Shown in pieces: positions 16,561 through 26,176 of a stretch of DNA of 64,000 nucleotides (within the stretch, counting starts at the first letter, position 1; each line of letters opens with the position of its first letter). This DNA comes from Nocardiopsis gilva YIM 90087 (GTDB taxonomy: Bacteria; Actinomycetota; Actinomycetes; Streptosporangiales; Streptosporangiaceae), in contig NZ_CP022753.1 of NCBI RefSeq assembly GCF_002263495.1, forward strand, positions 3,720,001 to 3,784,000, in the 5' to 3' direction. The position numbers were made by a program, and so were the translations under genes. The notes under the pieces are model-generated. The model was given only the letters and a program-made list of their open reading frames with translations, did no database searches and had not been told where the DNA came from.

Positions 16561-18221
16561 CGCCGTGCCTCCCCCTCGGCCGGGCTGATGAGCAGGGTCC
16601 CCATCATCCCGTTGTCCTCGTGCGGCAGGATGTGGCAGTGGAAGACGGTCTTGCCGGTGATATCCGGACGGAAGAAGGTGCGGATGGTCACCTCTCCCTC
16701 GGGCGGCAGCCGGAAGGTGTCCCACCAGATGTCGGGGCTGGTCTGCCAGGAGGTATCGCCCTCCGGGATGCCCTGGACGTCGATCACCTGGAACGGGTTG
16801 ACGTGGATATGGATGGGGTGCTGGAACACGTCCTCGTTGACCAGCCGCCACTCCTCCACGGTCCCGGCGACGACTTCCTGGTCGATCCGGTCCTGGTCAA
16901 AGAGCTGGTCGTCGATGAAGAAGCGCACGCCCATGCCCTCTTGACCGGAGATGTCGCCGCTGAACTTCAGTTCGCGCCGGTTGGCGACGGCCAGGTCGGG
17001 GATCCGCGGCGGCTCGACGAGGTCGACGGGGATCTTGCCGTCGGCGGGTTCGCCCTCGACGACGAGGGTACCCAGGTCGACCCTGGGGCGGTCGCCGCCC
17101 GGGTGGCCCTGGTCGTAGGCCTCGGCGTAGATCGTGTAGCGGCCCGGGGAACCGCCCTTGACGATGAACTCCGCCCGGTTGGCCGAGCTCAGCATAATCG
17201 AGGGGACCTCGCGGGTGCGGCCGAAGGGGATGCCGTCCTGGCCGATCTGGTGCAGCGGGTGCTCTTCGACATGCAGCCAAATGTTGCGGTGCGGGCTGGC
17301 GTTGAGCACGCGCCAGCGCTGGGTCTCGCCGGGCCGGATGGAGACGTCCGGCTGGTACTGGCCGTTGAGCGGGAAGAGCATGCTGGTGGGCACGGCCGGG
17401 ATCGACGAGAACGGGGTCTTGCCGGCGGTGGGGACGACGACGGCCATGGGCACCTCGCCGTCCTCGTTCAGCCACATCTCGTTGATGACGATGACGCGTT
17501 CACGCGCCGCTTTGACCTCGGGCACCTCGTCGATGTCGCCCTCGACGACGATCGGCCCCGACAGGCCCATCCACCCCTGGTGGGAGGTGCTGCCGTGGAA
17601 GTGCGGGTGGTACCAGTGGAGCCCGGCCGGGTGATCCTCGGGAATCTGGTACTCGTAGTCGTGGCTCTGCCCCGGTTCGATCCGCAGGAAGACGTTGTCG
17701 GACGGGTCCTCCGGGGACACCTGCATGCCATGGGTGTGCAGGTTGCTCGACAGCAGCATCTGCGGCAGGGTCTCGCCCTCCTTCAAATGGCCCATGAACG
17801 CGGGAACGCACTCCAGCGGTCCGCCTGCGTTCTCCCCGGGCCGCGTGGCGCACATCGGCGGGGCCGCGTTCAACGGCAGGCCCATCGGCCGCATGCCGTT
17901 GTGAAACCCGATCCGCACCGTGTCCCCGGGACGGATCCGCCACATGGCGCCGGGCAGCATCCCGTTGTAGGCGTCGACGTGGAGGCGTCGGCCCGCAACG
18001 GTGAAGCGGGCGGGTGCCACGTGCAGGTCGTAGTCGAGCACGCCGTTCTCGCTGCGGATCACCGGTAGGTCGCGCAGCGGCTCGCCGACGTGCTCCTCCC
18101 TGCCGAGCAGCACCGCGTCGCGCAGTCGGGCACGCACGGAGTCGGGGAGCAGCCACCCGCCCGACAGCAGGGCTCCCGCCGCGAGACCCCCTCCGGCCAG
18201 CAGTAACGACCTTCGACGCAT
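16557..18221 (-). CDS. Tat-exported multicopper oxidase
   Basis: A 554-residue laccase/CueO-like enzyme. The N-terminus MRRRSLLLAGGGL is a twin-arginine signal. The four copper-ligand motifs are complete: HTHGMQ, HWYHPHFHGS, HPIHIHVNPFQV and HCHILPHEDNGMMG (T1 His-Cys-His with an axial Met). Such enzymes oxidise Cu(I), metals or phenols outside the membrane. I chose ATG 18221 (GGAGGA just upstream); ATG 18233 is an alternative. It is first in a minus-strand operon with the coupled secreted protein and perhaps the Met-rich membrane protein. It is divergent from a Crp-like regulator. Confidence 0.93.
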   Translation of the reverse strand: MRRRSLLLAGGGLAAGALLSGGWLLPDSVRARLRDAVLLGREEHVGEPLRDLPVIRSENGVLDYDLHVAPARFTVAGRRLHVDAYNGMLPGAMWRIRPGDTVRIGFHNGMRPMGLPLNAAPPMCATRPGENAGGPLECVPAFMGHLKEGETLPQMLLSSNLHTHGMQVSPEDPSDNVFLRIEPGQSHDYEYQIPEDHPAGLHWYHPHFHGSTSHQGWMGLSGPIVVEGDIDEVPEVKAARERVIVINEMWLNEDGEVPMAVVVPTAGKTPFSSIPAVPTSMLFPLNGQYQPDVSIRPGETQRWRVLNASPHRNIWLHVEEHPLHQIGQDGIPFGRTREVPSIMLSSANRAEFIVKGGSPGRYTIYAEAYDQGHPGGDRPRVDLGTLVVEGEPADGKIPVDLVEPPRIPDLAVANRRELKFSGDISGQEGMGVRFFIDDQLFDQDRIDQEVVAGTVEEWRLVNEDVFQHPIHIHVNPFQVIDVQGIPEGDTSWQTSPDIWWDTFRLPPEGEVTIRTFFRPDITGKTVFHCHILPHEDNGMMGTLLISPAEGEARR

Positions 18222-18602
18222 GTGTCCTCCCATGACGGGTCAGTGACCAATCGTTTCGTGGAAATCACCAAGAGCAACCAAGGGATGGGTGAAGTTTCCT
18301 TGGAGCTCCGTCTGCGGGTGGCCGCGCCCGCCGTAGCGCAGACGTGGCCATCTGAGGACATTGCCCCGCACAGGGAGACCACAGAAACCTACTGTCAGTC
18401 AGGAGACACTACTGTCGGCTATAAGTTATGGTCTATCCACTTTTGCCGTTTTGGCCCTGCGCTTCGGGTGGCGCGCAACCACCACAATGCGCCGCACGCA
18501 CCGCCGATACCTCCCCACATCGGGCGACCACGTCGAGTACTTTCGAATCATCACCGGCACCTCGCGCCATGCGCCGAACCAGGCGCAGGGGTGTCGCGGA
18601 CG
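18222..18602. promoter_or_regulatory. Divergent control region with a 20-bp-phased direct repeat
   Basis: No gene is seen here. TACTGTCAG (18390-18398) recurs as TACTGTCGG (18410-18418), start-to-start 20 bp, about two helical turns. An AT-rich TATAAGT follows at about 18420. The arrangement looks like paired binding sites for a dimeric regulator controlling the oxidase, the Crp-like gene or both. The regulator identity is unknown. Confidence 0.4.
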
Positions 18603-19349
18603 ATGAGGGGTGCGAACGACAGCATGAACGGCGCACACGGATCGGCAATGGACCGCGCCCTCCAACTCCTGGGCGGGCAGAGCGATCAGCAGCTGCAGCA
18701 GGCCGCCTGGGTGGCGCGCTGTGTCGGCCGGGGCGCGTCGGCGCCGCTCACCTCCGAGGACGTCTCCGCACTGGCCGCGACGCTGAGCCGTAGATCCGTG
18801 ACGCGCGGCGCGGTCGCCTTCGGCGGGCGGGGCGACCGGCCCGGGGTGTGGATCGTCCGGTCGGGGCGACTGGAGCTGGCGGCGGGTTCCGGGGCCGGGC
18901 GCGTGGTCGTGCAGATCCTGCGGGACGGTGACGTCGACGGCGACATCCAGCTGCTGCTGGACATGCCCCTCCCCTACACCGCCCGCGCCCTGGACGACGT
19001 GGAACTCCTCCACCTCAATCAAGAAGACTTCGAGCGGCTGCTGGCCACCCGCCCGCCGATCGCGCGGCGCTGGCTGTCCAGCGTGGCCGAGCGGCTCAAC
19101 ACCAGTCACATGCGGATCCTGGGGCTGCTGGGGCGGACCCTGACACAGCAGACCGCGCAGCTCCTGCTCGACGAGGCGGTCGAGGGGGACATCGCCCTGC
19201 CGCAGCGCACGCTGGCGGCCATGCTCGGCGTGCGGCGCCCGTCGCTCAACAAGGTCCTCAAGGAGCTGGAGAAGGACGGCCTGATCCAGGTGCGCTACTC
19301 CGCCATCGAAATCCTTGACCGCACGGTGCTGGCCCGGCGCGCGAGGTGA
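18603..19349 (+). CDS. Crp/Fnr-family transcription regulator
   Basis: About 248 residues from ATG 18603 (or 241 from ATG 18624; neither has a strong ribosome site). A cNMP-binding-like beta roll spans about 60-150 (GVWIVRSGRLELAAG, DVDGDIQLLLDMPLPYTARAL) and a winged HTH the C-terminus (LPQRTLAAMLGVRRPSLNKVLKELEKDGLI). It differs clearly from the Crp-like protein at 4.2-4.9 kb. Its position divergent from the multicopper oxidase operon and beside a repeat suggests local control, which is inference. Confidence 0.82.
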   Translation: MRGANDSMNGAHGSAMDRALQLLGGQSDQQLQQAAWVARCVGRGASAPLTSEDVSALAATLSRRSVTRGAVAFGGRGDRPGVWIVRSGRLELAAGSGAGRVVVQILRDGDVDGDIQLLLDMPLPYTARALDDVELLHLNQEDFERLLATRPPIARRWLSSVAERLNTSHMRILGLLGRTLTQQTAQLLLDEAVEGDIALPQRTLAAMLGVRRPSLNKVLKELEKDGLIQVRYSAIEILDRTVLARRAR

Positions 19350-19505
19350 GACCGTGCCCGCGGTGCCCCGCCCCACCGGCAGCGGTGCCGGGGACCGGAC
19401 GCGGCGAGCGGACGTCCGTTCTGCTGCGCTCCGGCCAGGACGGTGATCAGGTCGGATGAGAACCGGCTCGGGCGGGCGTGACCGGTCAGCGGGGGAGGCG
19501 ATCGT

Positions 19506-20342
19506 GTGGACGAGCAGGAGTGGCGCCGCTTCCTGGCGGAGTTCCACCATGCGCGGCCCGCGATCACCGAGCGCCTGCTGGAGCGCGCCGACGCCGCACC
19601 CTATGCCTGGGTGGCCGCGCCGCTGCGACCGGTGTCCGGGGTCGTCGTGGACCTCGCGTGCGGATCCGGACCGACACGCCCGGAGCTGCCCGGTGCCCGC
19701 TGGGTCGGGCTGGACTCCTCGGCCAAGGAGCTGCTGTACGCGGCGGCCCGCCGTCGCGGCCCGCTGATCCGGGCGGACGCGGCGGCCCTCCCGTTCGGCC
19801 GGGACACGGTCGCGGCGGTGTGTGCGGCGATGAGCCTGCAGGTGGTGACTCCCCTCGACGCGGTGCTGCGGGAAGTCCACCGCGTACTGCGGCCCGGCGG
19901 GGTGATCGCCACGCTCACCCCCGCCCGGCTCGGCACCTCGCCCGCCGGGCTGTGGGGCTGGCTGCGGGTGCTGCGGTCGGTGGGCGTGCTGCGGCTGCCC
20001 TGGCCCAACCCGCACGCCTGCGACAAGGCGCCCGACGTGCTGCGCGCGCACGGGTTCGCCGTCGTCTCCGACGAGCGGCGCGTCTTCCACCTGGACCTGT
20101 CCACGCCGGAGGCCACCCGGCTCCTACTGCACAGCCTCTACCTGCCGGGCGTCGACGCCGACCGGCTCGCCGCGGCGGATGCCGCCCTGGCCTCCTGGGC
20201 ACGGACCGGCCGGACGCTGCCCCTGCCGCTGCGGCGCGTGGTCGCCCGGATCCCCGAGCGCCTGGAGGCGGCCGGGTCAGAGGACCAGGAAGAAACCGCG
20301 CGTGGGACGAGCGAAGCCGGAGAGGAGCGGCCCGCGGCCTGA
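19506..20342 (+). CDS. Class I SAM-dependent methyltransferase
   Basis: A 278-residue protein. Motif I is VVVDLACGSGPTRPEL, then GARWVGLDSS, ADAAALPFGRDTVAAV and VHRVLRPGGVIATLTPARL, the normal core of UbiE/type-11 methyltransferases. The N-terminal helix region and the C-terminal ~120 residues are not diagnostic for a substrate. Start GTG 19506 has GGGAGGC 6 bases upstream. It follows the Crp-like gene after 156 bases and may be separately transcribed. Confidence 0.8.
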   Translation: MDEQEWRRFLAEFHHARPAITERLLERADAAPYAWVAAPLRPVSGVVVDLACGSGPTRPELPGARWVGLDSSAKELLYAAARRRGPLIRADAAALPFGRDTVAAVCAAMSLQVVTPLDAVLREVHRVLRPGGVIATLTPARLGTSPAGLWGWLRVLRSVGVLRLPWPNPHACDKAPDVLRAHGFAVVSDERRVFHLDLSTPEATRLLLHSLYLPGVDADRLAAADAALASWARTGRTLPLPLRRVVARIPERLEAAGSEDQEETARGTSEAGEERPAA

Positions 20343-20459
20343 CCAGCCGGTCAGGCGCCACTGAGGGCCGCCGCCAGAAACCGCTGCGGTACGTCCACCG
20401 CACCACGACGCCGACCGCTCCCCTCCGGGGCTTCCGGTGGTTCCACCGACGTGCGGTGC

Positions 20460-21005
20460 TCAGTCCAGGCCGGGCGCCTTGGGCAGGTCCAGCTCGGTCT
20501 GGGCGTAGTGGTTGAAGTAGTTGGTGAACATGTTGACCACGACGTGGGTGTAGAGCTCGGCCAGCTCGGCCTCGCCCCACCCGGCCTGTCTGGCGGCCTC
20601 CCACGTCGCTGCGGACACTTCGCCCTTGTCGGCGGTGATCTCGCGGGCCACGGCCAGCAGCGCGCCCAGACGCGGATCGGCGGTGAAAGTGCCCGAGCGG
20701 ATGTCCACGGTCTCGTCCAGGCTCCACCCGGCCGCCCGTCCGGCGGCGGTGTGGGCGGACTGGCAGTAAGCGCAGTCGTTGGCGGCGCCCACGGTCAGCG
20801 CGATCGCCTCGCGGGTGCGCGCGTCGAAGCTCCCGTGGTCGGCGATGGCCTGGTTGATGCCGTGGTAGGCGGCGAGGACGATCGGGGCGTGCGCCATTTC
20901 GCCATGGATGTTGAGCACCATGCCGAATTTCTTCTCCAGCGCCCGCAGCGTCTCGCGGGCCGCCTCGGGGGCGTTGTCAACGGTGTGCACGGGGATACGC
21001 GGCAT
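20460..21005 (-). CDS. AhpD/carboxymuconolactone-decarboxylase-fold peroxidase-related protein
   Basis: A 181-residue protein. AIALTVGAANDCAYCQSAHTAAGRAAG contains the AhpD-type CxxC plus histidine redox site, and the fold is all-alpha CMD-like. Proteins of this type reduce peroxides or serve as thiol-dependent carriers. It begins 27 bases after the MerR stop and is probably the last gene of the metal-export operon. ATG 21005 is preceded by GAGGAC. Confidence 0.85.
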   Translation of the reverse strand: MPRIPVHTVDNAPEAARETLRALEKKFGMVLNIHGEMAHAPIVLAAYHGINQAIADHGSFDARTREAIALTVGAANDCAYCQSAHTAAGRAAGWSLDETVDIRSGTFTADPRLGALLAVAREITADKGEVSAATWEAARQAGWGEAELAELYTHVVVNMFTNYFNHYAQTELDLPKAPGLD

Positions 21006-21031
21006 ACGTCCTCAGCTCTTTCGCTTCGTCG

Positions 21032-21571
21032 TCATCGCGGAACGGCACGGGCCCGGTGGGGCCCTGCCTCGGCAGTCGCCGATTCCCCTGTCCTAACTTC
21101 CCGTCGCGGACGCATCGCACCGGAAGTGTCAGCGAGGTGTCCAACTTCCGCGGCGTGGCCGCAGGCGTGCTCGATGAGGGGGCAGCCCGGGTCCTGGGCA
21201 CCGGCGCCGACGCGCCCCTCCTCGGGCAGCCGGTCGGCCAGGGCGTCGAGGGCGACCAGGTCGTCGCGTAACCGCTGGAGGTCGGCGATGCGCTGGTCGA
21301 TGTCGGCGACCTGGCGGCGGACGGTCGCGCGCACGTAGTCGCATGGGAGTTCGCCCCGGTCGCGGAAGGCGAGGATCTCGCGGACCTCATCCAGCCGCAC
21401 GCCCAACCGCTGGGCGGACTTGATGAACGCCACCCGCTCGACGTCGGCCTCGGTGTAGACGCGGTAGCCCGCCGAGGTGCGCTCTGCAGGCGGGAGGAGC
21501 CCGATGCCCTCGTAGTAGCGGATGGTCTTGCGATTGACCCGCAGCCGGGAGGCGAGTTCTCCAATGCGCAT
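21032..21571 (-). CDS. MerR-family metal-responsive regulator
   Basis: A 179-residue protein. The N-terminal MerR HTH is MRIGELASRLRVNRKTIRYY...AGYRVYTEADV. A long coiled-coil dimer helix follows. Three cysteines (C77 in ELPCDYV, C130 and C137 in GCPLIEHACGH) mimic the metal-binding layout of MerR (one Cys in the helix plus two in the loop) more than that of CueR. I start at ATG 21571 with GAGGTGA upstream. It is encoded inside the operon it likely controls; the matching operator is at 24788-24812. The effector could be Hg, Cu or another thiophilic metal. Confidence 0.85.
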   Translation of the reverse strand: MRIGELASRLRVNRKTIRYYEGIGLLPPAERTSAGYRVYTEADVERVAFIKSAQRLGVRLDEVREILAFRDRGELPCDYVRATVRRQVADIDQRIADLQRLRDDLVALDALADRLPEEGRVGAGAQDPGCPLIEHACGHAAEVGHLADTSGAMRPRREVRTGESATAEAGPHRARAVPR

Positions 21572-21581
21572 ACCGATCACC

Positions 21582-22202
21582 TCACCGCTGCCCGTCGGGC
21601 CAGTCGACGACGGGCATGGTCACCACGATACCGGGCTCGGTGATGGCGACCTCGCCCGCGCGTTCGGCGGCGGCGACGGCATCGGCCGAGGTCAGCGTGC
21701 GGGGCTCGGCGCTGGGCCGCCACTCGACGAGGTGCACCGACCGCAGCGGGGTGTAGGCGTCGTCGCCGGGAACGCTGGCGAACACGTCGGGCTGGAAGCC
21801 GAACGGGCCGGCGGCGCCATCGGGTTCGATGCCGTTGATGAACACGTAGACGGGTCCGTGCAGCGGGTCGGGGGTGTCCGCGAGCGCGGGAACGTGCACG
21901 ACCGGAGAGTCCATCATGTCGGTGAGCAGGTCGGCGACCTCGGCATCCGAGGCCTCGGTGTGCAGAAACCGGATGGGTTCGTCCGCGTAGTAGCCCGTCA
22001 CGGGCGGCGGCATGCCCTCGTGCATCGCGCCGCTCATGGACGCGGGCACGGCGCCCAGCCCGTAGATGGCATACGAGCCGCCGCCGATGACCAGGGCGGC
22101 CGCGACCAGCGCGGTCAGCCAGGGCGTCCACCACGACCACGGCGTGCGGGGGCGGTCAGCGGAGTGGTCGTCGTGCTCGGTGCCGGATGTCGGGGTGCTC
22201 AT
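21582..22202 (-). CDS. Membrane-anchored protein of the metal-export operon
   Basis: A 206-residue protein. A cytoplasmic N-terminus rich in charged residues precedes one membrane helix (about 28-50, [22 protein letters not shown]), then a 150-residue outside domain with [11 protein letters not shown] and [10 protein letters not shown]. No family is named with confidence. Methionines and a histidine follow the helix ([12 protein letters not shown]), which could bind metal. It overlaps the P-type ATPase stop by 4 bases, is followed 10 bases later by merR, and is clearly part of the operon. Confidence 0.75.
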   Translation of the reverse strand: MSTPTSGTEHDDHSADRPRTPWSWWTPWLTALVAAALVIGGGSYAIYGLGAVPASMSGAMHEGMPPPVTGYYADEPIRFLHTEASDAEVADLLTDMMDSPVVHVPALADTPDPLHGPVYVFINGIEPDGAAGPFGFQPDVFASVPGDDAYTPLRSVHLVEWRPSAEPRTLTSADAVAAAERAGEVAITEPGIVVTMPVVDWPDGQR

Positions 22203-24532
22203 GCGGGGACCTCCTGTGGTGCGGTGGATCGGCTGTCGTCGTCGGCGGCCGACGGGCGGGTGGGGTCGGCGAACCGCCGGTAGGTACGCGGGGAGAGCAC
22301 GCGCAGGCCGAAGGAGTTGAGCAGTACCACGGTCACGCTGGCGGCCATGGCGGCCATCGCCCAGGCCGGGTGCACCAGGCCGGTGGCGGCCAGTGGCACG
22401 CCCACACCGTTGAAGGAGAAGGCGAGCGCCAGGTTCTGCTTGGTGCGCCGGTAGGAGGCGCGGCCCACGTCCCAGGCGTCCACCACGGCGTCCAGCCGGT
22501 CGGCGACGAGAATGACGTCGGAGCTCTCGATGGCGATGTCGGTTCCGGCGCCGAGGGCGATGCCGATGTCGGCCTGCATCAGCGCGGGGGCGTCGTTGAT
22601 GCCGTCGCCCACCATGGCCACGCGGTGGCCCTCGGCCTGCAGCCTGCGCACATGCTCGGCCTTGGCGTCCGGCGGCGCCTGGGAGTACACATCACCGATG
22701 CCGGTCTGCTCGGCGATGGCCGCCGCAGTACGGGGGTTGTCCCCGGTGACCACCACCGGCTCGACCCCGCGGCGACGCAGGCGCCGCACGACGGACGCGG
22801 CCTCCGGCTTGACGGGGTCAGCGATCGCCACGACCCCGCGCACGGTGCCGTCGACGAGCACGACGACGACCGTGTGGGCGCGCGCCTGCAGCCGCTCGAT
22901 GGATTCGGCGAGCTCCTCCCCGATCGCCGCCGGACCGCCGATGTCGGGCTGTTCGGCCATGGCGGGGCTGCCCACGGCGACGCGGCGGCCCGCGACGTAC
23001 CCGTGGGCGCCGCGGCCGGTCAGCGACGCGAAGTCGGTCACGTCGGCGATCTCGATGCCCTCGTCCTGGGCCGCCGCGACGACCGCGCGGGCGAGGGGGT
23101 GCTCAGAGGGGTCCTCCACGGCGGCGGCCAGGCGCAGCAGCTCCCGCCGGTCCTGGCCGGGCACGGTCTCGACGGTGACGACGCGGGGGTGGCCGCGGGT
23201 GAGGGTGCCGGTCTTGTCGAGGACGATGCGGTCGATCCTCCCGAAGGTGGCGAACGCCGAGGCTGAGCGCATGAGGATGCCGCGTTCGGCGGCCTGCCCT
23301 CCGCCGCGGATCATCGCCAGGGGTGTGGCCATGCCCAGAGCGCACGGGTAGCCCATGACGCCGACCGCCAGGGCGGCGAAGACGGCGCGGGCGTACATCG
23401 GCGTTCCGGTGAGCAGCCACGCGCCCAGGGTCCAGACCAGCAGGGCGAGGCCGGCGATGGCGAGCACCGAGGGGACGTAGACGCGCAGGATGCGGTCGAC
23501 CAGGGCGAGCAGCCCGGGTTTGAGGGCGCGGGCCTCCTCGACGTAGCGGACAACGGTGGCGAGGAAGGAGTCCTCCCCGGTCCGGTTCACCCGCACCAGC
23601 AGGGTGCCGGTCTGGTTGACGCTGCCGCCGATCACCTCGGCGCCCACGGTCTTCTCCTCGGGGACGGACTCGCCGGTGACCAGCGAGGTGTCCACACCGG
23701 AGGCGCCGTCGGCCACGGTGCCGTCGACCGGGATGGCCTCCCCGGGCCGGACGCGCACCAGGTCACCGACGGCGACCTGCTCGATGGGGATCTCCTGGTC
23801 GTATCCGTCGCGGACGACGCGCGCGGTGGGCGGTTGCAGGGCCAGCAAGCGGCGCACGGCCGCCGACGCGTGGGTGCGGACCTTGAGCGCCACGAACGCC
23901 GACAGCAGGTGGTAGGTGGAGATGAGGATCGCGGCGGCGAAGAAGTCAGAGGACGGGAAGTCGGGGTGGACCAACCCGATCAGTCCGCCGAGGAGGCCAC
24001 CGAACGCGCCGAACTCCATGAGCACGTGCTGGTTGAGGATGCGCCGGCGCACGGAGGCGACCGCCATCCGCAGGATCGGCCACCCGGCGACGAAGACGAC
24101 CTGCACCGCCAGCGCGAGCGTGATCCAGGGCAGCAGAGCGAACCCGCGTCCCGTCGCCATCAGCAGCATCAGCCACAGCGCGGCCGCGGCGGCCACAGCG
24201 GCGGCGGCCAGCCGGACGCGCGCCTCGGACAGCTCCGCCTCGGCCTCCTCGAACGCCTGGGTGCGGCGCGGGTCGCGGATGGTGTAGCCGAGGTCGCGCA
24301 GCAGGTCGCGGACCTCGGTCGCGCGCACGCGTTCCGCGTCGTGGACGACCAGCGCCTCCTCATGCGCCAGCGACACGCTCACCTGCTCGACACCGTCGAG
24401 GCGCCCGACGGCGCGTTCGATGGTGTGGGCGCAGAATCCGCAGTGCAGCCCGCCGATCTTGAGCAGGAGGCGATCGGGGGCGGTTCCGCGCGGCGGCCGC
24501 TCCCCCGGTGCGGTGGGCGCGGCCGTGCTCAC
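22199..24532 (-). CDS. Heavy-metal-translocating P1B-type ATPase with YPC motif
   Basis: A 777-residue pump. The N-terminal HMA domain has LHCGFCAHT (C31, C34). TGES (actuator loop), DKTGTLT (phosphorylation site) and [12 protein letters not shown] (hinge) are intact, and about eight membrane helices are present. The membrane metal-site motif, normally CPC, reads [11 protein letters not shown] (about 391). Later helices read FSFNGVGVP and [12 protein letters not shown], also differing from the Cu(I) pattern. It probably exports a thiophilic metal with altered selectivity. The start overlaps the stop of the small HMA protein gene by 4 bases. Confidence 0.9.
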   Translation of the reverse strand: MSTAAPTAPGERPPRGTAPDRLLLKIGGLHCGFCAHTIERAVGRLDGVEQVSVSLAHEEALVVHDAERVRATEVRDLLRDLGYTIRDPRRTQAFEEAEAELSEARVRLAAAAVAAAAALWLMLLMATGRGFALLPWITLALAVQVVFVAGWPILRMAVASVRRRILNQHVLMEFGAFGGLLGGLIGLVHPDFPSSDFFAAAILISTYHLLSAFVALKVRTHASAAVRRLLALQPPTARVVRDGYDQEIPIEQVAVGDLVRVRPGEAIPVDGTVADGASGVDTSLVTGESVPEEKTVGAEVIGGSVNQTGTLLVRVNRTGEDSFLATVVRYVEEARALKPGLLALVDRILRVYVPSVLAIAGLALLVWTLGAWLLTGTPMYARAVFAALAVGVMGYPCALGMATPLAMIRGGGQAAERGILMRSASAFATFGRIDRIVLDKTGTLTRGHPRVVTVETVPGQDRRELLRLAAAVEDPSEHPLARAVVAAAQDEGIEIADVTDFASLTGRGAHGYVAGRRVAVGSPAMAEQPDIGGPAAIGEELAESIERLQARAHTVVVVLVDGTVRGVVAIADPVKPEAASVVRRLRRRGVEPVVVTGDNPRTAAAIAEQTGIGDVYSQAPPDAKAEHVRRLQAEGHRVAMVGDGINDAPALMQADIGIALGAGTDIAIESSDVILVADRLDAVVDAWDVGRASYRRTKQNLALAFSFNGVGVPLAATGLVHPAWAMAAMAASVTVVLLNSFGLRVLSPRTYRRFADPTRPSAADDDSRSTAPQEVPA

Positions 24533-24750
24533 GGCGCCTCGCTCGCGGACGCGGTGAACCCCAGCCGCTCCAGGTGCGCGGCGATGTCGTCAGCGCTCAG
24601 CCGCCGGTCGTCGAAGCGCACGTGGACGAGCCGCGTCGTGGCGTCGGCGCTCACCTGGCGGACTGCGTCGAGGCGGATCAGTCCCGCCTCGATGTTGCCC
24701 GCGCATTTGTCGCAGTGCATCCCGTCGACGGTGAATGCCTGTTCGGACAT
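24529..24750 (-). CDS. copZ: CopZ-like HMA metallochaperone
   Basis: A 73-residue single-domain protein with [18 protein letters not shown], the HMA metal site GMxCxxC (C13, C16). Such chaperones deliver Cu(I) or similar ions to a P1B ATPase. ATG 24750 has GGAGGGG 8 bases upstream. It is the first gene of the operon (chaperone, ATPase, membrane protein, MerR, AhpD-like), 38 bases downstream of the CueR-like operator. The gene symbol is by family; the metal is not proven. Confidence 0.85.
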   Translation of the reverse strand: MSEQAFTVDGMHCDKCAGNIEAGLIRLDAVRQVSADATTRLVHVRFDDRRLSADDIAAHLERLGFTASASEAP

Positions 24751-24787
24751 GGTGTGCCCCTCCCTGTTCCTGTTGCGACCAGGGTGC

Positions 24788-24812
24788 ACCTTCCACCCGG
24801 CGGGAAGGTCAA
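24788..24812 (-). promoter_or_regulatory. MerR/CueR-type operator-promoter of the metal-export operon
   Basis: On the minus strand a TTGACC -35 overlaps the dyad ACCTTCC-N8-GGAAGGT (plus coordinates 24788-24794 and 24803-24809). This is the classic CueR/MerR box with a stretched spacer before a weak -10. It faces copZ at 24750. The likely protein is the MerR encoded at 21032-21571. Confidence 0.8.
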
Positions 24813-24904
24813 GTCATTCGAAGGGCCGCTTCCCCCCTGTGGGGGCGGTGACGCAATGCCGGTCGATCCGTGTGGCATCGGATCGGTGAGACCGGGGCGG
24901 GCTG

Positions 24905-26158
24905 TCAGCGCTGCCGCACGTGGTGCTCGGCCATCGGGAGGTTCTCCGGCGCCGAGGGGGCGAGCGTTCCGGCGCGGCGGGCGAAGCCGCGTGCCCAGGG
25001 GGCGGCGGTCAGTCCGTGGGCGTACACGCTCAGCAGCACGGTCACGCCGGTGACCAGCATGATCCGGTCTGCCGCGGCGATGCCTGAGGCCTCGACCACC
25101 AGCAGGGCGAACAGGATCGATGCCAGTCCGCGCGGCCCGAACCAGCCGAAGAAGGCGACCGTCTCCCAGCGCACCCTCGCCCCGATCATCGCCACGGCGA
25201 CCGCGGCCGTGCGTACGACCGCCAGGCTCAGCACGGCGTAGCCGAGTACCGGCCCGGTGATGTCTCCGAGGCGGGGACCGATGATGATCGCGCCGAACAG
25301 GGTGAAGGTCACCATCCCCAGCAGCTCGCCCTCCCGCTCGGCGAACTCGTGGACCGCGGGGCAGTGGGGGCGTGCCACCGATCCGAAGGCCAGCCCGGCG
25401 ACGAAGGCGGCGACGAAGCCGTTGCCGCCGACCACCTCGGCGCCGGCGTAGGCGGCGACCGCCAGGGCGAGCACGAACAGGCGGCGGTAGGTCGCGCTCA
25501 CCCACCCGGCGGCGTCCATCCGGACGAGGCCCCATCCGCCGACGGCACCGAGGGCTACCCCTGCCAGCGCGCCGAACCCGATCTGCTGGGCCGCGAAGCC
25601 GATCCAGGACGAGGGAGAGCCGATGTCGCCCTGCGTCGTCGCCGCGACCGCGACCAGCGTCATCACGATCGGCAGGGCGATGCCGTCGTTCAGCCCGCTC
25701 TCGACGTTGACGGTCTGGCGGATGCGCACCGGCAGCCGCTGGTCGGAGATGACGGCCGCGCTCAGGGCGGCGTCGGTCGGGATCAGGACCGCCGCCAGCA
25801 GCGCCGCAGCCCACAGGCCCAGACCGGGGAAGATCACCCAGGCCAGGAGGGCACCGATGGCGATGCCCACCGGCATCCCGACCCCCAGCAGCCGCAGCGG
25901 GAACTCGTACTCGCGCCGCAGCACGCGCAGCTCGATGCGGACCGCGTCGGTGAACAGCACCAGCGTCAGGGTCGCCTCGGCGAGGATGCGCACCATGGGC
26001 GCGGTGGCGGTGCCGCTGAGCGCACCCACCCCGCCGCCACCGAGGATCAGCCCGGCGGCGACGAACACCATCGGCGCGGTCAGCGGTGTTCCCTGGGTCC
26101 GCCCGGAGATCAGGGCGTAGCCGAGGACGACCCCGGCCAGGAGCAGCAGATCGGTCAC
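24905..26158 (-). CDS. CPA1-family cation:proton antiporter
   Basis: A 417-residue polytopic membrane protein with about 12 helices. LIPTDAALSAAVISDQRLP and VNVESGLNDGIALPIV match the ion-site region of NhaP-type Na+(K+)/H+ exchangers, with the conserved Asp pair (TDA and ND). PRGLASILFALLVVE resembles the later helix of the family. Start is GTG 26158. It follows the flavodoxin-like gene after 18 bases on the same strand, so the pair is likely one operon. It exchanges monovalent cations for protons; ion preference is unknown. Confidence 0.88.
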   Translation of the reverse strand: MTDLLLLAGVVLGYALISGRTQGTPLTAPMVFVAAGLILGGGGVGALSGTATAPMVRILAEATLTLVLFTDAVRIELRVLRREYEFPLRLLGVGMPVGIAIGALLAWVIFPGLGLWAAALLAAVLIPTDAALSAAVISDQRLPVRIRQTVNVESGLNDGIALPIVMTLVAVAATTQGDIGSPSSWIGFAAQQIGFGALAGVALGAVGGWGLVRMDAAGWVSATYRRLFVLALAVAAYAGAEVVGGNGFVAAFVAGLAFGSVARPHCPAVHEFAEREGELLGMVTFTLFGAIIIGPRLGDITGPVLGYAVLSLAVVRTAAVAVAMIGARVRWETVAFFGWFGPRGLASILFALLVVEASGIAAADRIMLVTGVTVLLSVYAHGLTAAPWARGFARRAGTLAPSAPENLPMAEHHVRQR

Positions 26159-26176
26159 GGCACGGCCGCCCGTCGG

